Source of the DNA: Planctomycetota bacterium
GTDB taxonomy: Bacteria; Planctomycetota; Phycisphaerae; Phycisphaerales; UBA1924
DNA length: 64,000 nt
Reading direction: 5' to 3'
Assembly: GCA_963204725.1 (NCBI GenBank)
Contig: CAUJHH010000054.1
Location: 146,451 to 210,450, forward strand
Shown here: one piece after another, positions 25,995-34,676 of the stretch
Position numbering within the stretch: the stretch's first letter is position 1
How the letters are laid out: each line of letters begins with the position of its first letter
Notes under the pieces: model-generated
Database searches by the model: none
What the model was told of the DNA's origin: nothing
Seen by the model: only the letters and a program-made list of their open reading frames with translations
Program-made: the position numbers and the translations under genes

Positions 25995-27047
25995 GTGGCG
26001 ACGGAACGCCTCATCTCACCGCAGGAAGCCCGGCCCGAGGAGGAGCAGGCGAACGTCGCGCTCCGCCCGCGCTCGATCGATGAGTACGTCGGCCAGGCGG
26101 ACCTGATCCGGCGCCTCCAGATCGCGATCAAGGCCGCCACAGGGCGCAAAGAGCCGACAGAGCACGTCCTGCTTCACGGCCCACCCGGGCTTGGCAAGAC
26201 GACCCTGGCACACGTCATCGCGAAGGAGATGGGAACGCGCCTGACCATCACCTCGGGCCCCGCGCTCGCCAAGGGCACGGATCTGGTTGCCGCGCTCACT
26301 CGCCTCCAGCCCGGCGATGTCCTGTTTATCGATGAGATCCACCGCCTCCCTGTCGCCGTCGAGGAGTTCATCTACCCGGCGATGGAGGACTACCGGATCG
26401 ACGTCACCGTCGATTCCGGCATCAACGCGCGCACGGTCCAGATCACCTGCAAGCCATTCACGCTGATCGGCGCAACTACCCGCGCAGGCCTGCTGAGCTC
26501 GCCACTCCGCTCCCGGTTCGGCATCGTCCACCATCTGCAGTACTACTCCGGCGAGGAGCTCCTGCAGATCCTCAGCCGCTCCTGCCGCCTCTTGGCGCTC
26601 GAGGTCGCGGATCGCGGCGCGCTCGAGCTCATCGCCTCTCGCTCACGCGGCACGCCCCGCATCGCCAACCGCCTCCTCCGGCGCGTCCGCGACTTCGCCC
26701 AGGTCGAGTCCGATGGTCGCGTCACCTCCGCGTCGGTCGAGCGTGCTCTGGCCATCGAGTCGATCGATCGGCTCGGCCTCGACGAACTCGATCGCGCGTT
26801 CCTTCGCACGATCGGCACGGTCTACAGCGGCGGGCCGGTCGGGCTCGAGACCATCGCAGCGACGATGAACGAGGACGGGGGAACGCTCGAAGACGTTGTT
26901 GAGCCCTACCTCCTCCAGATCGGCTTCCTCGCCCGCACCCGGCGCGGGCGTGCGCTCACGCGTGCCGCAGCCGAGCATCTCGGCCTCCCCCTCAGCGTCG
27001 CAGCGGCCACCGATCCCACGCTCTTCGGCAAAGAAGACGCGACCTGA
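25995..27047 (+). CDS. ruvB: Holliday junction helicase RuvB
   Basis: This is the AAA+ motor that drives branch migration with RuvA, 350 residues. Walker A is HGPPGLGKTTLAHVIA, Walker B LFIDEIHRL, sensor 1 LIGATTRAGLLSSPLRSRFG, and a C-terminal winged helix follows GLDELDRAFLRTIGTVYSGG. The start is GTG 25995 with GAGGAG about 8 nt upstream. A TACACT lies 46 nt before the start as a possible -10. ruvA and ruvC are not adjacent. Confidence 0.98.
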   Translation: MATERLISPQEARPEEEQANVALRPRSIDEYVGQADLIRRLQIAIKAATGRKEPTEHVLLHGPPGLGKTTLAHVIAKEMGTRLTITSGPALAKGTDLVAALTRLQPGDVLFIDEIHRLPVAVEEFIYPAMEDYRIDVTVDSGINARTVQITCKPFTLIGATTRAGLLSSPLRSRFGIVHHLQYYSGEELLQILSRSCRLLALEVADRGALELIASRSRGTPRIANRLLRRVRDFAQVESDGRVTSASVERALAIESIDRLGLDELDRAFLRTIGTVYSGGPVGLETIAATMNEDGGTLEDVVEPYLLQIGFLARTRRGRALTRAAAEHLGLPLSVAAATDPTLFGKEDAT

Positions 27048-27065
27048 ATCGAGCGGCCGGCTCGC

Positions 27066-28535
27066 TCACGGCTTCACCGGGCTCCACGTCGCACCATTGT
27101 CGAGGCGCGTGATCGTCAACAGTCCATCTTGAAACTCGATTCGCTCGCGTGGACCGGGCCTCAGGCCGTCGTGTGCGTGGTACACGATCAGCGACCCGCC
27201 CGGAGGCGTCGCGACAAACTCGCCCCACCGATCCCGCGTCGTGATCGGCCACCGCCCGGACTCCAGGTAGATCCGCGAGCCTCGATGCCCGATCATCGCC
27301 CCCTGCCACAACTCCGGATTCCCTTGAGACCGCAGATACGCGAGCATCGCCGGCCACTGTGGATCGCCGGGTGACTGGACGCGAACCGGCAGCGCAGCGA
27401 ACACGCCGGCCGCAACCGGCATCGCCCACCATCCATGCCGCTCGATCCCGCGCATCGCCGTTCTCACGATCGATCGCGATCGATACCCCAGCCACGCCCC
27501 GACAGGAATCGCGAGCGCCGGGTAGAAGACCAACCCGTACCGATCGCGACGATCCGGGAACACGCTGAGCAGGACAAGCCATGCGACCACCCAGATCGCG
27601 GCGCAGCGAAGCACACGAACATCCCCGCCGATCCTCTTTCCGCGCACACCAGCGATCACGCAGCACACAAGGGCCAGGAGCCATGGCCAGTATCCCTCGC
27701 CAATCTTCTCCAGATAGAACCACCATCGCCCAACGGCCCGCTCGTTGACGACAGATCCGCCGCCCGCCCTCTCTGCGATCTCTGCGCCAAAGTACTGGCT
27801 TGTGAACGCAAGGCCGTGGATCGACCACATCGCAAGGTGCCACGGAGCAGCCACGACGACCGCAACTCCCAGCGTCCCGAGCAGCCACGGCAACTGTCGC
27901 CATCTGCCACAGGCGAGCAGCATCGCACCGAACATGGGGATCGCCGCGAGCCCTACCAGTGGCTTGCACATCAGCGCCAGCCCGAGCGGGACGCCCGCGA
28001 GGACGAGTCCCCGCGCCCGCCCCCCGACGATTGCGCCGACCACCAGTCGCAGCGCGGCAATGAGGAAGAGCGCCTGCCACATATCCAAGGAGATCTCCCG
28101 GGTTCGCCGGAAGAACTCGTATGTCAACGCGAGTGTGATCCCCACCCAGACCGCGCCTCGCCTCGACATCCCCAGTCGCGCGATCGAGACCGCGAGCAGC
28201 ACGCACCCCGCCGCCGCTACGATCGTCCCGAGCCGCGCCGACCAGACGCTCGGGCCGAGCACGTACATCGGCAGCCCGGTGATCCAGAAAGCCAATGGCG
28301 GTTTGTTGAAGTAGGGCTGGCCGGGCTCGCCGTACAGCGTCAGGAACTCGCCAGTCCGCCATGCCTGCGTGCCGATCGCGCCATACCACCCGCTGTCCCC
28401 GCGCATCCAGTCGCCGTCGGACAGGTGTGGCAGCGTCACGCAAAGCAGCACGACCATGGGCAGCAACCATGTCCGCGCCACAGCGATCCGGCCGAGGGTG
28501 GCCCGTTCAACCGGAGGTTTGGCCTTGCGCGCCAT
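27066..28535 (-). CDS. Membrane glycosyltransferase, PMT/ArnT-like (GT39/GT83)
   Basis: The protein has 489 residues with about ten transmembrane helices. The first periplasmic loop has the acidic motif MRGDSGWYGAIG expected at the catalytic site of dolichyl/polyprenyl-phosphate-sugar transferases, followed by PYFNKPPLAFWITGL, typical of the ArnT/PMT family. A soluble domain of about 100 residues forms the C-terminus. It would move a sugar from a lipid carrier to a lipid or protein outside the membrane; donor and acceptor are unknown. It lies 9 nt after the zinc-ribbon gene, on the same strand, and converges with ruvB. Confidence 0.88.
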   Translation of the reverse strand: MARKAKPPVERATLGRIAVARTWLLPMVVLLCVTLPHLSDGDWMRGDSGWYGAIGTQAWRTGEFLTLYGEPGQPYFNKPPLAFWITGLPMYVLGPSVWSARLGTIVAAAGCVLLAVSIARLGMSRRGAVWVGITLALTYEFFRRTREISLDMWQALFLIAALRLVVGAIVGGRARGLVLAGVPLGLALMCKPLVGLAAIPMFGAMLLACGRWRQLPWLLGTLGVAVVVAAPWHLAMWSIHGLAFTSQYFGAEIAERAGGGSVVNERAVGRWWFYLEKIGEGYWPWLLALVCCVIAGVRGKRIGGDVRVLRCAAIWVVAWLVLLSVFPDRRDRYGLVFYPALAIPVGAWLGYRSRSIVRTAMRGIERHGWWAMPVAAGVFAALPVRVQSPGDPQWPAMLAYLRSQGNPELWQGAMIGHRGSRIYLESGRWPITTRDRWGEFVATPPGGSLIVYHAHDGLRPGPRERIEFQDGLLTITRLDNGATWSPVKP

Positions 28536-28544
28536 CGCGCCGGC

Positions 28545-29300
28545 TCACCGCTTCGCGGGCTGCATCGCCGTCGTCGCCGCCTCGTCCATGTAGAGGATGC
28601 ACTGGCACGACACGCAGTACGTGAGCGTTCCGTGCGTCATCAGACGATTCACGATCTCGACCGGGATGCTCATCATGCACGAGCCGCAGTTGAACTCGTG
28701 GCGCTTGCGATCCTGCACCTCGACCGGGGCCATCGATTCCTCTTCGCGTCGAGCGTACAGGGACTGGTACGCGCTGAGCACCGAGCCGGGCACGTCACCC
28801 GCGAGCGTTTCCCGCTCCTTCTTCATCTGCTCGACGCGCTCCCGGATCTCTTCGGCGCGCTTGGTGCGTTCGTCGTCGGCGACCGTCCGAACCTTCTTGC
28901 GGTCCTCGCGGTTGGCGTCGATCTCCGACTGCTGTGCCCTCAGGCCGTCCGCCTGCGCCATCTGCTCGAGTGCGATCGTCTCGATCTTCGAACGGTCCGC
29001 CTTGATCGTGTTGATCTCGGTCAGGAACGCCTTGTACTCGCGATTCGTCTGTGCAGAGTTCATCTGCGTGCGAAGGTGCTCGATCCTCGCGTCCAGGCGG
29101 GCCATCTCACCCTCGTGATTGGCGATCGAGCCAGAGAGCTGCTTCAGCTGGGCATCAACCGTCACCTTGGCCGACTCGAGCTGTGAAAGCTGCTTCTCCT
29201 GTTCCCCGAGAAACCGCTCCGCCGCTTTCAGCCGGGCCGTCAGCCCGCTGAGCTGCTTGTCCACCAGAAAGACCCTGAGAAGCTTGTCCGTCTCGCTCAT
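28545..29300 (-). CDS. Coiled-coil protein with C4 zinc ribbon (DUF164 type)
   Basis: The protein has 251 residues. About residues 10-185 form a long antiparallel coiled coil (many Leu/Glu/Arg heptads, LKAAERFLGEQEKQLSQLES). The C-terminus has two cysteine pairs, FNCGSCMMSIP and LTYCVSCQCILYMD, forming a zinc ribbon. This matches the widespread C4-type zinc-ribbon family whose role is poorly defined. GGAG lies about 8 nt before the ATG. Confidence 0.88.
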   Translation of the reverse strand: MSETDKLLRVFLVDKQLSGLTARLKAAERFLGEQEKQLSQLESAKVTVDAQLKQLSGSIANHEGEMARLDARIEHLRTQMNSAQTNREYKAFLTEINTIKADRSKIETIALEQMAQADGLRAQQSEIDANREDRKKVRTVADDERTKRAEEIRERVEQMKKERETLAGDVPGSVLSAYQSLYARREEESMAPVEVQDRKRHEFNCGSCMMSIPVEIVNRLMTHGTLTYCVSCQCILYMDEAATTAMQPAKR

Positions 29301-29334
29301 CGACTACTCCGACTGGTCGCTCACTAGAAGTCTA

Positions 29335-30252
29335 TCAGTCTAGCGCCGCGTGGTGAACGACAGCACGCAGCCACCAATATGCCACAGGTGCCACAAGAAG
29401 TGGCGAATCGATCACATCCAGCATCCCGCCGAACCCCGGCAGGATTCTCCCCGCATCCTTGATCCCCGCATCTCGCTTCAGCAGACTCGCCATCAGATCG
29501 CCCGCTTGTCCCACCAGTGCGAACAAAACCCCGGCAAGAGCCCCGCCCTGCCACGTGGGCAGCGATGTATGTCCGTACTGGCGGAGCACTTCCACGCCGA
29601 TCGCGCCCACCGCCGCCGCGAACACCGTACCACCCGCCAATCCCTCCCAAGTCTTGCCCGGGCTCAGCCACGCGATCAGCTTGTGCTTCCCGATCGCCCG
29701 GCCCGTGAAGTAGGCGCCGATATCGCAACTCTTGGTCGTCACCAGCACCCAGAGTAGGATCCACGCACTGTGCTCACGCCGAATCGCGGGCACAAACCCG
29801 AACATGAGGCCGAGATACACGAACGCCAGCAGGGTTCCGCCCGTGGCCGCGATCACACCCTCGACGGTCTGCCGACGCGAATAGAACGCCAGAGAACTCG
29901 CCAGCACGAGCGCCGCGGCCGATGAGACGATTGTCGCGCTGTGCTCGCCCTTGAACTCTGTCGGCACGAGGCACGACACGCCCAGGCCGAGCACCGCCGA
30001 GGCGCACGAGAGCCGCATCGACGCCTGGATCCCCTTGTCTCGGAGGATGCGCACGATCTCACGCGCCGCGATCAGACTCAGCACGAGCACGACCGTGAAC
30101 ACGATCACACCCGGCGGGAAGTCGCGGAGCCCCGGAAAGAGCGAACCAATCGACGCTGGAAGCAGCTGCCGATCGAGCCAGCTATCGAGCCATATTCCCC
30201 CTACAAGCAGCAGGATCAGCAGAGGGCCCAGCAGCAGTCGTTGCTTTAGCAA
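29335..30252 (-). CDS. cdsA: Phosphatidate cytidylyltransferase
   Basis: CdsA makes CDP-diacylglycerol from phosphatidate and CTP for phospholipid synthesis. The product has about 305 residues with eight or so membrane helices. The family signature is GDLMASLLKRDAGIKDAGRI then LPGFGGMLDVIDS; SPGKTWEGLAGG lies before it. The start is unclear: TTG 30252, overlapping the uppS stop, fits membrane topology, but no good ribosome site is seen and the frame stays open to 30405. It is third in purA-uppS-cdsA. Confidence 0.92.
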   Translation of the reverse strand: MLKQRLLLGPLLILLLVGGIWLDSWLDRQLLPASIGSLFPGLRDFPPGVIVFTVVLVLSLIAAREIVRILRDKGIQASMRLSCASAVLGLGVSCLVPTEFKGEHSATIVSSAAALVLASSLAFYSRRQTVEGVIAATGGTLLAFVYLGLMFGFVPAIRREHSAWILLWVLVTTKSCDIGAYFTGRAIGKHKLIAWLSPGKTWEGLAGGTVFAAAVGAIGVEVLRQYGHTSLPTWQGGALAGVLFALVGQAGDLMASLLKRDAGIKDAGRILPGFGGMLDVIDSPLLVAPVAYWWLRAVVHHAALD

Positions 30253-31034
30253 GGTGGTTGCACGCTCGAATCCGCGGCATCGGGCAGCCCCCCGAACTTC
30301 CGCTGGCGGCAAGCATAGTCCCGGATCGCCGCATGCAGGTCGTTCTCTCCGAAGTCTGGCCACAATGTGCGCGTCACATGGATCTCCGCGTAGCTGATCT
30401 GCCACAGCAGGAAATTGCTCACACGCATCTCGCCGGCCGTCCGGACCAGAAGGTCCGGATCCGGGATCCCAGCCGTGTCCAATCTGGCTGCGATCGCGTC
30501 GGCATCGATCTGGTCGGGCCCGATCGCGCCGGAGGCGATGTCGCCGACGAGCCGCCTCGCCGCACGCACAATCTCCGCTCGCCCGGCGTAGTTGATCGCG
30601 AGCACGAGCGTGGACCCGGACTCACCCGCTGTCACGCGCTCCAACTCCTCGAGAGCCGATCGCACCTCCGAGGGCAGCCCCTCACGATCGCCGATCACTC
30701 GGACACGAACCCGCTCCTCGAGCAGCGACTCACGCTCCGAGCGGCAATAGAGCACGCACAGCTCCATCAACGCGTCGATCTCGTCCTTCGGGCGGCTCCA
30801 GTTTTCCGCCGAGAACGAGTACAGCGTCAGGTACTCGATGCCCAGGGGCCGACACGCGTTCATCACCCGCCGCACCGTCTTCGCCCCGGCGATGTGCCCC
30901 TCGGACCGAGAGAGCCCACGCGACTCCGCCCAGCGGCCATTCCCGTCCATGATCATCGCGATGTGGCGAGGCATGCGCGCGCTCGCCACTCCGGGGATCC
31001 CCGTCCTACCGGGCTCGCCGTCCGGCGCCGGCAT
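30246..31034 (-). CDS. uppS: Undecaprenyl diphosphate synthase (cis-prenyltransferase)
   Basis: The protein has 262 residues and makes the C55 lipid carrier for cell-wall and glycan synthesis. Conserved regions are HIAMIMDGNGRWAESRG (catalytic Asp), LTLYSFSAENWSRP, VRTAGEMRVSNFLLWQISYAE and LWPDF. The ATG overlaps the purA stop (TGATG), giving coupled translation; the uppS stop overlaps the proposed cdsA start. Pairing with cdsA is common in bacteria. Confidence 0.96.
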   Translation of the reverse strand: MPAPDGEPGRTGIPGVASARMPRHIAMIMDGNGRWAESRGLSRSEGHIAGAKTVRRVMNACRPLGIEYLTLYSFSAENWSRPKDEIDALMELCVLYCRSERESLLEERVRVRVIGDREGLPSEVRSALEELERVTAGESGSTLVLAINYAGRAEIVRAARRLVGDIASGAIGPDQIDADAIAARLDTAGIPDPDLLVRTAGEMRVSNFLLWQISYAEIHVTRTLWPDFGENDLHAAIRDYACRQRKFGGLPDAADSSVQPPC

Positions 31035-32383
31035 CACCAATGCTCCCGAATGAGCGATTGCTCACGCCCCGGTCCCACACCGATGATCGTGATCGGCACG
31101 CCAACGAACCGCTCCACAAACTCAACGTACCTGCGCGCGTTCGGTGGGAGGTCCGCGAAGGTCCTGCACTCGGAGAGCCCCGGCTCGATCGCGTCGAGTT
31201 CGTGATAGTTCGGCTCCACCTTCGCGAGCCGCTCGCCATCGGGGATAAAGCGTTCCGACTTCTCATCGCCGATCCGGTAGGCCACGCAGACCCGAGGCCG
31301 TTCGACGCCGGGCAGCACATCCAGAAGCGTCAGTGCGATCTCGCTCGCGCCGTTGATCATCGCGCTATAGCGAAGCGCAACGAGGTCCAGCCATCCCACG
31401 CGGCGCGGCCGCCCGGTCGTTGTCCCGAACTCGCGCCCGCGGGTTCGGATCCCCTCGCCCACCGCGTCGAAGAGCTCGGTCGGCATCGGGCCCGCGCCGA
31501 CGCGCGTCGAATACGCCTTCGCAACGCCGATCACGCGAGACAGCTTGCTCGGCGGCACGCCGGTTCCCGGCCCGATCCCCGAGACCGCGCAGCTCGAACT
31601 CGTCACGAACGGGTACGTCCCATGGTCCACATCGAGCAGTGTCGCGTTCGCGCCCTCGAAGAGCAGACGCTTCCCCTGTGCGAGCAGATCGTGCAGCAGA
31701 TACGCGGTGTCCCTGATGTTCGGCGCGAGCCGCCTGCCGCACTCGATCGCGCGTTCTGTGATCCCGCGCTCATCCAATGGCTCGATCGTTGGCGACAATC
31801 CCTTGAACATCGCGTTCTTCAGTCGGCACGCCATCGCGATTCGCTCTCGCACAATCTCCGGCCGGAGCAGGTCGCCCATTCGCAGCGCGGTCGCGCGATT
31901 GACCTTGTCGGCATAGGCCGGCCCGATCCCGCGGCGCGTCGTGCCGATCTGCCCGGGCCCGCTCGACACCTTGTCGGATTTCGCAGCGGTCAGGATGTCC
32001 TCGCGGAGCCCGTCCTCGATCTTGTGGTAGTCCAGCACCACGTGCGCCCGGTCGGAGATGATCAGCCCCGAGACATCGACGCCCCGGCGTTCAAGCCCCG
32101 CCATCTCCTCGATCAATTTCTCGGGATCAACGACCACGCCGTTGCCGACAACCGCCGCCTTGCCCTTCGCCAGGATCCCCGACGGAATCAGGTGCAGCGC
32201 GTACCGCTCGCCCTTCACGACCACGGAATGGCCGGCGTTCGCCCCGCCGTTATAGCGCACGGTCGCATCGTGCGACTCCGCCAGAAGATCGACGACCTTT
32301 CCCTTTCCTTCATCCCCCCATTGGAGCCCAACAACCGCTGTGCACGCGCCGCTCCTGCCGCCGCTCTGGTTCGCTTCTGGCAT
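31034..32383 (-). CDS. purA: Adenylosuccinate synthetase
   Basis: The protein has 449 residues and converts IMP and aspartate to adenylosuccinate with GTP. The P-loop-like VVGLQWGDEGKGKVVDLLAE, NGGANAGHSVVVKG and the GTP-loop region TTTGRPRRVGWLDLVALR are intact. ATG 32383 is preceded by GGAG. It is the first gene of a run with uppS and cdsA. Confidence 0.97.
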   Translation of the reverse strand: MPEANQSGGRSGACTAVVGLQWGDEGKGKVVDLLAESHDATVRYNGGANAGHSVVVKGERYALHLIPSGILAKGKAAVVGNGVVVDPEKLIEEMAGLERRGVDVSGLIISDRAHVVLDYHKIEDGLREDILTAAKSDKVSSGPGQIGTTRRGIGPAYADKVNRATALRMGDLLRPEIVRERIAMACRLKNAMFKGLSPTIEPLDERGITERAIECGRRLAPNIRDTAYLLHDLLAQGKRLLFEGANATLLDVDHGTYPFVTSSSCAVSGIGPGTGVPPSKLSRVIGVAKAYSTRVGAGPMPTELFDAVGEGIRTRGREFGTTTGRPRRVGWLDLVALRYSAMINGASEIALTLLDVLPGVERPRVCVAYRIGDEKSERFIPDGERLAKVEPNYHELDAIEPGLSECRTFADLPPNARRYVEFVERFVGVPITIIGVGPGREQSLIREHW

Positions 32384-32532
32384 CCGCTTCTCCACTTGGG
32401 CCCGAGAACAATAGCCAAAGCTCTCCAAGAGTCCGATCGTTCCGTCAAAACCAGACGCAATCGCCTCTCCTCCAACGCAAAGGGCAGGTCGAGCCGGAGA
32501 ATCCGAATCGCCCGACCGATAGATGACGCACG

Positions 32533-32721
32533 ATGAGCGATGCCCACGTCAAGATCATGTGTCCGAGTCTGGTCTGCCGCAAGGTTCTATCTGTGCCGGC
32601 GATCGCCCGGGGCCAGACCGTCCGCTGCAAGGCCTGCGGCACGGTCATCCGCATCCCCGAGAAGGCCGTGCCGCGAGAACCGGCTGCCCCCCCGCCGAAG
32701 GGAAAGGAACGCGCCGCCTGA
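32533..32721 (+). CDS. Small MJ0042-like zinc-finger protein
   Basis: The protein has 62 residues. Four cysteines form two pairs, IMCPSLVCRKVL and VRCKACGTVI, with a conserved-looking GQTVRCKACGTVIRIP as in MJ0042-type fingers that often begin larger planctomycete and proteobacterial proteins. A Pro/Lys-rich tail follows. It stands alone here. Starts at 32533 and, in another frame, 32540 are possible; the cysteine pattern supports 32533. Confidence 0.65.
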   Translation: MSDAHVKIMCPSLVCRKVLSVPAIARGQTVRCKACGTVIRIPEKAVPREPAAPPPKGKERAA

Positions 32722-32763
32722 TCAGCGTCTGGGCTCCGCGCGGTGAATGCAGGCCCGGATCGC

Positions 32764-33258
32764 TCACAACTTGGGCTGGCTGTCGTCGTCGTCATCAAGA
32801 TCGAAATCGAATCCGAACTCGCTGCTCCCCTCGTTCGCATCAACGAGCGGGCCCGCTGCCGGAACCTTCGAAGAGATCGTCTTCGCGTCCGCCTGCGACG
32901 GCGTCCGCTCACCCGATGTCGGCGCCGCGCCCAACATCCCCGAATTCGGATCGATCTCGGCCGGCTTCCCGCCAATCCTCACGACGAAAACACACGGCCC
33001 GACCGCAAGCAAATCGCCCGCGTTCAGCACCTGCTCGACGACCTTCTTCTGGTTGACGTATGTGCCGTTCGATGAGCCGAGATCGCGCACGCTGAGCCGG
33101 TCGCCATCGCGAACCAGCTCGCAGTGCTGACGCGACACGCTGTTGAGCGGAATCCGAATCTGGCAGTCGTCGCGCCGCCCGATCACGCTTCTCGCGCGAT
33201 TCAGTGGCACTTCCCGCTTCTGCGAACCCGGACGGACAAGAATCAGACTCGTTTCCAC
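32764..33258 (-). CDS. FHA-domain protein
   Basis: The protein has 164 residues. Residues 1-90 form an FHA phosphothreonine-binding fold with SVIGRRDDCQIRIPLNSVSR, QHCEL and DLGSSNGTYVNQKKV (Gly-Arg, Ser-x-x-His and Asn-Gly landmarks). The C-terminal 70 residues are Ser/Pro-rich and end in a strongly acidic stretch FDFDLDDDDD. GTG 33258, with GGAGG about 9 nt upstream, is the likely start. FHA proteins read Ser/Thr-kinase signals; no kinase lies nearby. It is divergent from hemW. Confidence 0.85.
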   Translation of the reverse strand: METSLILVRPGSQKREVPLNRARSVIGRRDDCQIRIPLNSVSRQHCELVRDGDRLSVRDLGSSNGTYVNQKKVVEQVLNAGDLLAVGPCVFVVRIGGKPAEIDPNSGMLGAAPTSGERTPSQADAKTISSKVPAAGPLVDANEGSSEFGFDFDLDDDDDSQPKL

Positions 33259-33341
33259 CTGCTCACCCCCTCCGCAACGGAGGTACACGGGCACACGCGC
33301 ACCGAAACTCCGCCCAAGCCGCCAACGACCGGACGCACAAC

Positions 33342-34613
33342 ATGCAGGACCATACCGAGTTGCGAGTCATCCGGCAACGTCCGAGCGGCTCTTCCCGCCC
33401 ATTCCTGGGGTGTTCTCCCCCCCACGCCTCTCCCCCGAACGCACCCGCTCGTTCCCTCTACATCCACATCCCATTCTGCTCCCACACGTGCCACTACTGC
33501 GATTTTTACAGCATTGTCGACACCCGCGACCGCCAGGATGCCTTCACGGAGCGACTCGTTCGTGAGCTTCGAGCCATCGCTCCGAACGCATCCGGCATGC
33601 CCCTGGAATCCATCTTCATCGGAGGCGGCACGCCGAGTCTGCTCCGGTTGAACCTCTGGACCGATCTGCTCGCCGCGATCTCGGATTCGTTCGACCTTTC
33701 CCTGATCCGCTCCGATGCCGGGGAGTTCACCGTCGAGTGCAATCCCGACACCGCCTCGCCCGACCTGCTCGCCCTCCTCCGCTCCGGCGGCGTAAACCGC
33801 GTCAGCATGGGCGCGCAGTCTTTCCATGTCGCCCATCTGAAGACGCTCGAACGGTGGCATGATCCCGAGGCCGTACCGCGCGCCATCGAGGCGGCGCGGG
33901 GCGCGGGCATTCCGCGTCAATCACTCGATCTCATCTACGCCATCCCCGGCCAATCACTCGCCGATCTCGACCACGACCTCGACGCCGCGCTCTCGCTCAA
34001 CACCGAGCACATCTCCGCGTACACACTCACCTATGAGCCCGGCACCGCCATGACCGCGCGGCTCTCGCGGGGTGAGTTCACGCGTGCGGACGAGGACCTT
34101 GAAGCCGATATGTTCGAGCACGCCGCCTCTCGCCTCGGGGGCGCAGGCCTCGATCGGTACGAGGTCTCGAACTTCGCACGCCCCGGCGCAGAGTGTCGGC
34201 ACAACATGGCGTACTGGCGTCAGCGTCAGTGGCTCGCGGCCGGCCCGTCGGCATCCGGCCACTTCGCCGGTCATCGCTGGAAGAACGTGCCTCGCCTCGA
34301 CGACTACATCGACGCCGATGATGCCGGCTTCGCTGCGATCATCGACCACGAGCCCCCCGACGCTCGCCGCGCGCTGGGCGAACGCCTGATGACCGGCATT
34401 CGCCTCGCCGAGGGCATCGACCTTGACGCGGCCCTCGCCATCGCCGATGGTCTCGATCCGACGATTCGCCCTCGCATCCGCCGAATCGTCGAGTCCTACA
34501 CCCAATCAGGACACCTCTCTCGCATCGCACCTCGCATCGCTCCGACGCCCCGCGGCTTCCTGCTCGTCGATCGCATCGCACGCGAGTTCCTCGACGCGAT
34601 CGATTCGCAATGA
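33342..34613 (+). CDS. hemW: HemW-like radical SAM protein
   Basis: The protein has 423 residues. The radical SAM cluster motif is SLYIHIPFCSHTCHYCDFYS (CxxxCxxC); the SAM-binding IFIGGGTPSLL and VSMGAQSF follow, and the HemN_C-like C-terminal domain is present. HemW is a heme chaperone related to, but distinct from, coproporphyrinogen dehydrogenase HemN, which has an extra cysteine directly after the cluster motif; here Phe follows Asp, favouring HemW. The start is ATG 33342, giving a 40-residue lead before the core; the frame also runs upstream to 33204. Confidence 0.9.
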   Translation: MQDHTELRVIRQRPSGSSRPFLGCSPPHASPPNAPARSLYIHIPFCSHTCHYCDFYSIVDTRDRQDAFTERLVRELRAIAPNASGMPLESIFIGGGTPSLLRLNLWTDLLAAISDSFDLSLIRSDAGEFTVECNPDTASPDLLALLRSGGVNRVSMGAQSFHVAHLKTLERWHDPEAVPRAIEAARGAGIPRQSLDLIYAIPGQSLADLDHDLDAALSLNTEHISAYTLTYEPGTAMTARLSRGEFTRADEDLEADMFEHAASRLGGAGLDRYEVSNFARPGAECRHNMAYWRQRQWLAAGPSASGHFAGHRWKNVPRLDDYIDADDAGFAAIIDHEPPDARRALGERLMTGIRLAEGIDLDAALAIADGLDPTIRPRIRRIVESYTQSGHLSRIAPRIAPTPRGFLLVDRIAREFLDAIDSQ

Positions 34614-34676
34614 CACGACATGCGTCTCGGACACACGCCGGTTGATCCTCCCGCGTTCGGCACCGACAATCACCGC

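Noticed and set aside
30246..30252. Frameshift between uppS and cdsA
   Set aside because: Both proteins are complete and belong to different families; the overlap is ordinary operon packing.
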